Shown: positions 1 through 5,263 of the stretch, piece by piece
How the letters are laid out: each line of letters begins with the position of its first letter
How positions within the stretch are numbered: position 1 is the first letter of the stretch
NCBI GenBank assembly: GCA_025357995.1
Contig: JANYLF010000185.1
Location: 1 to 6,449 of the forward strand
Direction of reading: 5' to 3'
DNA from: Acidimicrobiia bacterium
GTDB lineage: Bacteria; Actinomycetota; Acidimicrobiia; IMCC26256; JAENVU01
DNA length: 6,449 nt
The notes under the pieces: model-generated
The model's database searches: none
The model's input: only the letters and a program-made list of their open reading frames with translations
Told to the model about the DNA's origin: nothing
Program-made: the position numbers and the translations under genes

Positions 1-706
1 GCGTGTGGGCGCGGGCACTGACGCGACCGCCGGTGCCGATGAGGGTTTCGACGGCGTCTTGATCGTGGCGAATCGCGCCACGCTGCGTCGCGCGTGCCGT
101 GTCCGAGAGCTTCGCCTCGGCGCGGAACGTGGTCGCGGTGCGCACGACGACGCGCTGCGGTGCGAGCGCAACCCGGGCCCGCAGTGAAGCGACCACCGGC
201 GCGGGCGAGATGCCCGCCGTGGGCGCGTTGGTCGGGCTCGAACCGGCGACTGCGGCCACCGTGGCAGCGGGCGCGCCGGGACCGGGCACGCTCACCAGGG
301 TGGTGGTGTGTGCGGTGAGATCGCGCACGAAGATATCGGTAGTGGCATTCGTATCGCCGACGACGAGGTTGGTGGCGTCGGACTGGAACGCAATCTTCGT
401 GCCGTCGGCGGACACACTCGGGTGGCTACTCGGGCCGTTCCCTTCCGCGCCGTTCGACGCCACGCTCACGCGTGTGACCACTCCGAGGGCATCGCGTACG
501 AACACGTCGGCGACGCCATTCGTATCTCCAGCCACCAGATTGGTGGCCGTGGACGCGAACGCCGTGACCGCCCCGTCGCTCGAGAGGGCCACCTCGGTGC
601 TCGCACCGTTGGGTTCGCCGTTGCCGCCCGGCGCGACCGACCCCCGTTGGATCACCGCACAGCCGGCGAGGACCGCCAAGAGCAACGCCACGAACCGTAC
701 GCGCAT
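1..706 (-). CDS. Lipoprotein with PD40-type propeller repeats and a possible subtilase-propeptide segment (3' end outside window)
   Basis: The reading frame is open from an ATG at 706 to the window edge: 235 codons and no stop, so the gene is partial. The N-terminus is a lipoprotein signal: Arg2 and Arg4, a hydrophobic stretch (about 5-14), then the lipobox LAGC with Cys16 as the predicted lipidated residue. The product should be anchored outside the cytoplasmic membrane. Residues about 34-82 and 89-140 are two related repeats sharing ATNLVxGDTN and a VFVRD/IFVRD strand, as in PD40/TolB-like beta-propellers. An Ala/Pro/Thr-rich linker (about 141-177) follows. Residues about 178-235 (VVVRTATTF, then TQRGAIRHDQDAVETLIGTG, then RVSAR) resemble the inhibitor-I9 propeptide of S8 peptidases, which would put a protease domain beyond the window; this is inference from recalled family patterns. 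The start is fixed by GGGAGG five bases upstream of ATG. The 78-bp gap from the VOC gene suggests a separate unit. Confidence 0.75.
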   Translation of the reverse strand, partial: MRVRFVALLLAVLAGCAVIQRGSVAPGGNGEPNGASTEVALSSDGAVTAFASTATNLVAGDTNGVADVFVRDALGVVTRVSVASNGAEGNGPSSHPSVSADGTKIAFQSDATNLVVGDTNATTDIFVRDLTAHTTTLVSVPGPGAPAATVAAVAGSSPTNAPTAGISPAPVVASLRARVALAPQRVVVRTATTFRAEAKLSDTARATQRGAIRHDQDAVETLIGTGGRVSARAHT

Positions 707-711
707 CAATG

Positions 712-717
712 CCTCCC
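712..717 (-). promoter_or_regulatory. Ribosome binding site of the lipoprotein gene
   Basis: On the minus strand GGGAGG lies five bases before the ATG at 706. A TTG codon directly precedes that ATG in frame, but it would leave only two bases of spacing. The site therefore decides in favour of the ATG. Confidence 0.6.
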
Positions 718-752
718 GGGAACGTGCGCACAAAGAGGGAGGAATCGTACGC

Positions 753-776
753 CGCCGTGACGGCGCCCGTGACGGG
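753..776 (-). terminator. Two adjacent short hairpins after the VOC gene; weak terminator candidate
   Basis: Read on the minus strand, the gap after the VOC stop codon holds CCCG-TCA-CGGG (776-766), directly followed by CGCCG-TCA-CGGCG (765-753). These are stems of 4 and 5 bp with the same three-base loop. The sequence after them is pyrimidine-rich (TCCTCCCTCTTT at 743-732) but is not a true T-run. Position suits the end of the five-gene unit, yet the stems are short and such repeats arise easily in GC-rich DNA. The rest of the 707-784 gap shows only the ribosome binding site of the next gene. Confidence 0.25.
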
Positions 777-784
777 TGGTTCGC

Positions 785-1576
785 CTACAGGATTTCTGCG
801 AGCTTCATGACCGCGAACGTGGCGCCGGCCGGATCGTGAACCACGGCGAAGCGCCCCGCGGGAATGTCCATCGGGCCCATCGCCAGGCCGCCACCGAGCT
901 CGGTGATCTGCGCCACCGAAACGTCGCAGTCCGCCACTGCGAAGTACGTGAGCCAGAAATTCGGCACTGCTGCCGGCATGCCCTCGGGCATCGGCATCAT
1001 GCCGCCGACCGTGGCGTCGCCCAGCTTCCACTCGAAGTAGTCCATCGGGCCCTCGAGCGCCTGCGACTTCCACCCGAAGACCGTGTCGTAGAACGAGCTT
1101 GCGGCGGCGGTGTCTCGAGTGTCGAGCTCGTTCCAACAGAATCCGTACGGCTCGTTGACCAACCCGGCGCCCATGTGGATCTTCGCCTGCCAGACACCGA
1201 ACGCCGCGCCGGTCGGGTCGAGGAACATGGCCATCCGACCGATGTCGAACACGTCCATCACCGGCATCATCACGGTTCCGCCTGCGCCGGTGACTCGGCT
1301 CGCGGTCTCGTCGGCGTCGGCGGTATCGATGTAGGTGCTCCACACTGCCGGCATGCCACCGGCCTGCATCTCCGCGCTGAGTTCCATCAGGCCGCAGACG
1401 AGGTGACCGTTCGACGAGCAGTTTGTGTACACCACGTTGGCGGACTCCGGATCGGGCATGTCTTCGAACGTCCAGCCGAAGAGCGCGCCGTAGAAGTTCT
1501 TGGCCGCGTCTCGGTTCGGGACCATCACATCGACCCAGCTCGGCGTGCCGGGGACATAGCTGGTGCGCGTGCTCAT
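785..1576 (-). CDS. Tandem-VOC (glyoxalase-fold) protein, Rv0577/Cfp30B-like
   Basis: The 263-residue product holds two vicinal-oxygen-chelate domains, about 11-130 and 137-258. Each has the FYxxxFGW signature (FYGALFGW at 28-35, FYDTVFGW at 162-169) and a closing DPxGAxF strand (120-126 and 248-254). The opening GTPSWVDV, the DIGRMxxFxDPTGAA stretch and the WNEL motif before domain 2 recall M. tuberculosis Rv0577 (27-kDa antigen Cfp30B), which is almost the same length. The glutamate that usually ligates metal just after DPxGN is replaced by Gly127 in domain 1 and Ala255 in domain 2, so a classical metal-dependent glyoxalase reaction is doubtful and the substrate is unknown. No signal peptide is visible, so it should be cytoplasmic. 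The ATG follows a strong AAAGGAG with eight bases of spacing. It lies 17 bp after the shorter acyl-CoA dehydrogenase gene and is probably the last gene of that operon. Confidence 0.92.
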   Translation of the reverse strand: MSTRTSYVPGTPSWVDVMVPNRDAAKNFYGALFGWTFEDMPDPESANVVYTNCSSNGHLVCGLMELSAEMQAGGMPAVWSTYIDTADADETASRVTGAGGTVMMPVMDVFDIGRMAMFLDPTGAAFGVWQAKIHMGAGLVNEPYGFCWNELDTRDTAAASSFYDTVFGWKSQALEGPMDYFEWKLGDATVGGMMPMPEGMPAAVPNFWLTYFAVADCDVSVAQITELGGGLAMGPMDIPAGRFAVVHDPAGATFAVMKLAEIL

Positions 1577-1584
1577 GGTGTTTG

Positions 1585-1591
1585 CTCCTTT
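1585..1591 (-). promoter_or_regulatory. Strong ribosome binding site of the VOC gene
   Basis: AAAGGAG on the minus strand lies eight bases before the ATG at 1576, inside the 17-bp gap after the preceding stop codon. The same AAAGGAGCA string, at the same spacing, precedes the SDR gene. Confidence 0.7.
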
Positions 1592-1593
1592 GT

Positions 1594-2583
1594 CTAGATC
1601 AACAGGTCAGCGAGGCGATCGTGGTGCCAGCCGGTGGTGCCGAGCAGGGCCTCCGCGCCGAACGCGCGGCGGAGGAACAGGTGGAGGTCGTGCTCCATGG
1701 TGAATCCGACGCCTCCGTGGATCTGGATGCCATCTTTCGCCGCTCGTTTGGCGGCCTCACCGGCCGCGGCCTTGGCCACGTGGACGGCGCGGTCGCGGTC
1801 GTCGTCCTCCGCGTCAATCGCCATCGCCGCGTAGTACACCGCGCTCCACGCGCGTTCCACGTCGAGGCTCATGTCGGCGAGCTTGTGTTGCACGGCCTGG
1901 AACGAGCCGATCGGAACGTCGAACTGGATACGGTCCTTGGCGTAGGCGATCGTCATGTCGAGCAGACGACGCGCGGTGCCGACCATCTCGGCCGCGAGCG
2001 CGACCGTGGCGCGCGCCAGGACCGCGTCGAGCGCCGCGCGCGAGATCGTCCCGGCCGACGTTCCGGGAACTGCGGTCTCCACGTCGTACAGACAACGCGT
2101 GGTGTCGATGGTCTCGATGCGTTGCGCGGGTGGGGACGCGAGGAGCGTGACCGCGCCGTCGGCCGCGATCGCAGCGACCAGATCGACGGACGCCGCGTCG
2201 GGCACGAACGTCTTGCGGGTCTCCGCGTTGGGGTGCCACACGCCGTCGGCACCCGCGAGCGCGACAGTGCCGCTCGCGTGACCGTCGAGTACCGCGTCGA
2301 GATCGTGTTCGCCGACGGCTTCCAAGACCGGCGCGTAGAGACACGCCGTTGCGAAGAACGGAACGGGTGCCGCGACCCGCCCGAGCTCCTCCATGAACAC
2401 GCAGAGATCGACGAGTGGGCCGATGCCGAGAGGCACGAAGTCGCTCAGGTGTTCCCACAGCGGGCGTGCTGCGGTGATGTCGTCGGTGTGGGCGCGTAGC
2501 AGCGACGGTGGACACTGATCCGCGAGCAACTGGCGCGCGGTATCCCGCACGAGGAGTTGGTCGTCGGAGAACGAGAAGTTCAC
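1594..2583 (-). CDS. Acyl-CoA dehydrogenase, short (probable non-catalytic beta) subunit
   Basis: The 329-residue product belongs to the acyl-CoA dehydrogenase family but is shorter than the usual 380-400. The N-terminal helices (FSFSDDQLLVRDTARQLL) and the C-terminal half are clear: RIQFDVPIGSFQAVQHKLAD at 218-237 and QIHGGVGFTMEHDLHLFLRR at 287-306, which supply FAD contacts. The middle domain is reduced and has no SEPxxGSD motif. Neither usual place for the catalytic glutamate is filled: the MCAD-type position is Leu314 (LLGT for YEGT), and the helix-G position is about Ala192. It probably acts only as the partner of the larger dehydrogenase at 3098-4276, as in mycobacterial FadE heterotetramers (ChsE4-ChsE5). 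The frame is open up to 2739, but residues before the GTG at 2583 are Ser/Thr/Pro-rich and overlap the preceding gene, so I chose GTG, 13 bp after that gene's stop. Its Shine-Dalgarno (AGGA, 11 bases away) is weak. Confidence 0.9.
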   Translation of the reverse strand: MNFSFSDDQLLVRDTARQLLADQCPPSLLRAHTDDITAARPLWEHLSDFVPLGIGPLVDLCVFMEELGRVAAPVPFFATACLYAPVLEAVGEHDLDAVLDGHASGTVALAGADGVWHPNAETRKTFVPDAASVDLVAAIAADGAVTLLASPPAQRIETIDTTRCLYDVETAVPGTSAGTISRAALDAVLARATVALAAEMVGTARRLLDMTIAYAKDRIQFDVPIGSFQAVQHKLADMSLDVERAWSAVYYAAMAIDAEDDDRDRAVHVAKAAAGEAAKRAAKDGIQIHGGVGFTMEHDLHLFLRRAFGAEALLGTTGWHHDRLADLLI

Positions 2584-2596
2584 GGTGGACAGGTTC

Positions 2597-3073
2597 CTAT
2601 CGGGCGATGGACTCGGGGTGGCCGAGGAACCATCCGTCGATGTCGACCATGCGTCCGCGCCAGCGCACGTCGTCGGCGAGGACCGCGTTCCCGCTGCGAA
2701 TGCGCGCGTGCTCGAGGTGCAGGAAGACGGGAAGGTCATCCTCGGCGTCGCCGGCCTCCTCCGGTTGTTCTTCCGCGAGCAATGCCAGGTAGCGCAACGG
2801 ATCGCTGAGAACTGCCGCGTCCACGCCGCCGCGCGCTTCCAACTCCGCCGCCATGTTGCGCATGAACTGCGCGACGCCCACTGCGGTGCCCGAGATGAGG
2901 AGCCCTCCTTGCGCGACGGTGATACCGAAGCTCAGGCTCCCGCGATTGCACACACTCACGAGCACGCGCAGGATGTGGTCCGGCAGTTGCGTCTCCGCGA
3001 CCTCGTGTTGGAGCTGATGCAACTCCGCCGCCAACGACGTTATGCTCGGCAGCTCCTCACCCGATTCGCCCAT
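2597..3073 (-). CDS. GvpU-like protein of unknown function within a fatty-acid-type operon
   Basis: The 158-residue product starts with a helical acidic segment (about 1-28). The core PDHILRVLVSVCNRG (31-45) then SFGITVAQGGLLISG (48-62), and the closing part FLHLEHARI (117-125) then WRGRMVDIDGWFLG (138-151), match what I recall of the gas-vesicle accessory family GvpU: ITLxVxGxLxSG in the middle and WRGRLxxVxGFxLG at the end. An acidic loop (101-113) separates the two parts. There is no signal peptide or obvious membrane helix. No gas-vesicle gene is in the window; instead it sits 24 bp after one acyl-CoA dehydrogenase and 13 bp before the other, so a role tied to that enzyme or its membrane or storage location is possible but unproven. 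An in-frame stop (the dehydrogenase TGA) with no other start codon before the ATG makes 3073 the only likely start. No clear Shine-Dalgarno is seen, so translation may be coupled. Confidence 0.8.
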   Translation of the reverse strand: MGESGEELPSITSLAAELHQLQHEVAETQLPDHILRVLVSVCNRGSLSFGITVAQGGLLISGTAVGVAQFMRNMAAELEARGGVDAAVLSDPLRYLALLAEEQPEEAGDAEDDLPVFLHLEHARIRSGNAVLADDVRWRGRMVDIDGWFLGHPESIAR

Positions 3074-3097
3074 GAGCTCAGCGTACCGTCGTGCGGT

Positions 3098-4276
3098 TCA
3101 CCCCGACCGCGGCAGTCCGAGGACGCGTTGGGCGATGATGTTGCGTTGGATCTCGCTGGTGCCGCCGGCGATGGTGTTGGCGAAGCTCACGAAGAAGCTC
3201 AATGCCCACCGCCCGGCTTCCTCGCCGCGTTCCTCGTCGACGACCGGCCCGTACGCACCCTGGATCTCCATACCGAGTTCGTACAGCGCCTTGCCCTGCT
3301 CGGAGCTGGCCAACTTCATGTACGAATGCTCCGGCGCCGAGGAGCCTTGGGCGAAGCTCGTGAAACCCTTGTACCCGAGCGCGCGCAGGCTCGCGGCGCG
3401 TTGGTAGCCCTCGGCGATACGGCGACGCACGATCGGATCATTGGCCACACCTCGCCGATGCGCGAGATCGACGAGCCCGGTGATGGTCTGTTCGAGACGC
3501 GCCACGCCTTCTACCCACAGACCCGCGCGTTCGTGCGCGAGTGAACCTTGGGTGATGCGCCAACCGTCGTTCAACGCGCCGACGAGATTTGCCGCAGGCA
3601 CCTCCACGTCGGTGAAGAACACTTCGGCGAAATCCGCGTTGCCGTTGATGTGGGTGAGCGGGCGAATGTCGATCCCGGGCGTGTCCATGTCGACGATCAG
3701 CATCGAGATGCCCTTGTGCTTCGGAGCGGTCGGGTCGGTGCGGACGTAGAGGCAGCATTTCTCCGCAACCGTCGCGTACGACGTCCACACCTTCTGACCG
3801 TTCACGATGAAGCGATCGCCGTCGAGCACGGCGCGCGTTTGCAACCCGGCGAGATCCGATCCCGCGTTGGGCTCGCTCATGCCGATGCACCAGATCGCGT
3901 CGCCGCGGATGGCGGCAGGTACGAGCGCCTTCTGCTCCTCCGTCCCGAAGTCCAACAAGCTCGGCGCGACGATCGCGTATCCCGGGAAGTGCAGCGCCCG
4001 CGGAATACCGCGCGCCGACATCTCCTCGAGGTACACCATGGTCTGCACCGGCGACGCGTTGCGGCCACCGAGTTCGGGCGGGTACCCGGGAATCATCCAG
4101 CCGTGATCGAAGAGCGTGGCCTGCCAATCCCGCGCCCACTGCGGAATGATCTCGGCGTCGTGAACGCTCATGGCGAAATCGCGCCGGGGGCGCGTCTGGG
4201 GTGGTGCGTATTCGTCGAGGAACGCGATGAGTTCCACGCGGAACGACTCGACCTCGGGTCCCCAATCCAGGTGCAC
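3098..4276 (-). CDS. Acyl-CoA dehydrogenase, large (probable catalytic alpha) subunit
   Basis: The 392-residue product has full acyl-CoA dehydrogenase length. It oxidises an acyl-CoA to the trans-2-enoyl-CoA with FAD. Visible motifs are IGMSEPNAGSDLAGLQTRA (131-149), GQKVWTS (160-166), LAHERAG (246-252) and IAGGTSEIQRNIIAQRVLGL (369-388). The catalytic glutamate used by MCAD (YEGT) is Gly371 here, so the base is most likely Glu249 in HER, the helix-G position used by isovaleryl-CoA dehydrogenase and FadE26. The QxxGG flavin motif of the C-terminal domain is altered (QGAYG at 339-343), while the shorter dehydrogenase keeps it. The two should form a heteromer. The preceding SDR stop codon is in the same frame nine bases upstream. 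GTG at 4276 is the first usual start and gives a normal N-terminus (HLDWGPEVESFRVEL). There is no good Shine-Dalgarno, which suggests coupling to the SDR gene. The substrate is not readable. Confidence 0.94.
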   Translation of the reverse strand: MHLDWGPEVESFRVELIAFLDEYAPPQTRPRRDFAMSVHDAEIIPQWARDWQATLFDHGWMIPGYPPELGGRNASPVQTMVYLEEMSARGIPRALHFPGYAIVAPSLLDFGTEEQKALVPAAIRGDAIWCIGMSEPNAGSDLAGLQTRAVLDGDRFIVNGQKVWTSYATVAEKCCLYVRTDPTAPKHKGISMLIVDMDTPGIDIRPLTHINGNADFAEVFFTDVEVPAANLVGALNDGWRITQGSLAHERAGLWVEGVARLEQTITGLVDLAHRRGVANDPIVRRRIAEGYQRAASLRALGYKGFTSFAQGSSAPEHSYMKLASSEQGKALYELGMEIQGAYGPVVDEERGEEAGRWALSFFVSFANTIAGGTSEIQRNIIAQRVLGLPRSG

Positions 4277-4285
4277 GATCTCGGC

Positions 4286-5203
4286 TCAGCCTTCGAGCGG
4301 TGGCATGAACGGCGGTATGGCGGTATCACGACCGCCGGTGAGCGCGGCGCGCGCCGCGGTCAGGGAATCGAGCGACCACACGTCGGTCGCGGCAACTTCG
4401 GTCGCCGGGCGCCAGCCTTGAAGCATCTGCGCCTTGCCGCCACCGACGGCGAAGACCTGCCCGTTGATGCCTTCTGACTCCGTCGACGCGAGCCAGATGG
4501 CCATCGCGGCCGCGTTCTCGGGCGCGAAGCGATCGAAGTCGCCGGCCTTGGGATTCATGAAGTCGCCGGCGACGGCCTCGGTGAGGCGCGTACGCGCGAC
4601 GGGCGCGATCGCGTTCACCCGTACGCCGATACGTTCGAGCTCGCGTGCCATCACGATCGTCATCGACGCGATGCCCGCCTTGGCGGCCGCGTAGTTCACC
4701 TGACCCGCGTTGCCGTACAGCCCCGATTCGCTCGCAGTGTTCACGATGGCCGCGTGCACTTGCTCGCCCGTTTCCTTGCTGCGTTGGCGCCAGTACGCGG
4801 CCGCGAACCGACTCGTGGTGAAGTGGCCCTTCATGTGCACGTCGACGACGGCATCCCACTCGGCCTCGTCCATGTTGAAGCTCATCTTGTCGCGCAGGAT
4901 TCCTGCGTTGTTGACCACCACGTCGAGCCCGCCGAACGTGTCGACGGCCTGCGCGACGAGCGCCTGGCCACCGTTCCACTCGGCGACGTTGTCGTAATTC
5001 GCGGCGGCGCGGCCACCGGCGGCCGTGATCTCGTCGACGACTTGTTGCGCCGGGCGCTGGTCGGAGCCTTCGCCGGTGGTCTCACCACCGAGATCGTTGA
5101 CCACGACGGCCGCTCCTTCGACGGCGAGCAGCAGTGCCTCGGAGCGACCGATCCCGCGCCCCGCACCCGTCACGATGGCCACTTTCCCGTCGAACCGACC
5201 CAT
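4286..5203 (-). CDS. Short-chain dehydrogenase, (R)-3-hydroxyacyl-CoA dehydrogenase type (MFE-2/HSD17B4-like)
   Basis: The 305-residue product has a Rossmann nucleotide motif TGAGRGIG (12-19), the acidic residue Asp37 in VVVNDLGG that favours NAD over NADP, NNAG (98-101), and the catalytic set Ser158, Tyr171 and Lys175 (NYAAAK). The PAQQVVDEI, GILRDKM and LYGNAGQVNY stretches and the extended C-terminus after GGGKAQM are typical of the dehydrogenase domain of peroxisomal multifunctional enzyme type 2 and bacterial relatives, rather than FabG. It should oxidise a 3-hydroxyacyl-CoA to the 3-ketoacyl-CoA in the cytoplasm. The hydratase and sterol-carrier domains of MFE-2 are absent. The ATG follows AAAGGAG with eight bases of spacing, the best initiation region of the unit together with that of the VOC gene. 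It is the first gene of the five-gene unit, and the next gene starts nine bases after its stop. The exact acyl substrate is unknown. Confidence 0.93.
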   Translation of the reverse strand: MGRFDGKVAIVTGAGRGIGRSEALLLAVEGAAVVVNDLGGETTGEGSDQRPAQQVVDEITAAGGRAAANYDNVAEWNGGQALVAQAVDTFGGLDVVVNNAGILRDKMSFNMDEAEWDAVVDVHMKGHFTTSRFAAAYWRQRSKETGEQVHAAIVNTASESGLYGNAGQVNYAAAKAGIASMTIVMARELERIGVRVNAIAPVARTRLTEAVAGDFMNPKAGDFDRFAPENAAAMAIWLASTESEGINGQVFAVGGGKAQMLQGWRPATEVAATDVWSLDSLTAARAALTGGRDTAIPPFMPPLEG

Positions 5204-5211
5204 GCCGAATG

Positions 5212-5218
5212 CTCCTTT
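5212..5218 (-). promoter_or_regulatory. Strong ribosome binding site of the SDR gene
   Basis: AAAGGAG on the minus strand lies eight bases before the ATG at 5203 and supports that start. Confidence 0.7.
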
Positions 5219-5231
5219 GACCGCCCCGTAC

Positions 5232-5247
5232 CTGACGTGAGCGTCAG
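5232..5247. promoter_or_regulatory. Perfect inverted repeat upstream of the five-gene unit; candidate operator
   Basis: CTGACG-TGAG-CGTCAG is a perfect 6-bp inverted repeat with a four-base spacer, 29 to 44 bases before the SDR start codon. Its size and place fit the binding site of a dimeric repressor such as the TetR-family regulators that often control acyl-CoA degradation genes in actinobacteria; the regulator is not in the window. A poor -10-like TAGTCT lies directly upstream (5253-5248), which would put the transcription start inside the repeat, but no convincing -35 box is seen. Alternatively the repeat could form a hairpin ending the upstream gene, though no T-run follows. Confidence 0.4.
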
Positions 5248-5263
5248 AGACTAGCGACGCGAT

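Noticed and set aside
99..839. 246-codon open frame on the plus strand
   Set aside because: It is antisense to the lipoprotein gene, which has a clear signal, lipobox and repeats. The translation shows no family pattern, and long antisense frames are expected at this GC content.
426..1343. 305-codon minus-strand frame spanning the VOC and lipoprotein genes
   Set aside because: The translation is Arg/His/Gly-rich with no recognisable motif and overlaps two well-supported genes in another frame.
1423..2499. 358-codon plus-strand frame
   Set aside because: It is antisense to the short acyl-CoA dehydrogenase, biased to Arg, Val and Asp, and has no domain signature.
2584..2739. 52-residue upstream extension of the short acyl-CoA dehydrogenase
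   Set aside because: The extension is Ser/Thr/Pro-rich, unlike any dehydrogenase N-terminus, and overlaps the GvpU-like gene. The family N-terminus begins right after the GTG at 2583.
2597..3073. A gas-vesicle gene cluster
   Set aside because: Only one GvpU-like protein is present. No GvpA, GvpF/L, GvpN or other structural gene can be seen in the window.
2585..4477. Two long plus-strand frames (2585-3544 and 3548-4477)
   Set aside because: They mirror the GvpU-like, large dehydrogenase and SDR genes, have no recognisable product, and would be the only plus-strand genes here.
5204..5263. KstR/KstR2 cholesterol-regulon operator upstream of the SDR gene
   Set aside because: The inverted repeat here is CTGACG/CGTCAG, which lacks the AAC..GTT or CAAG..CTTG half-sites I recall for those regulators.
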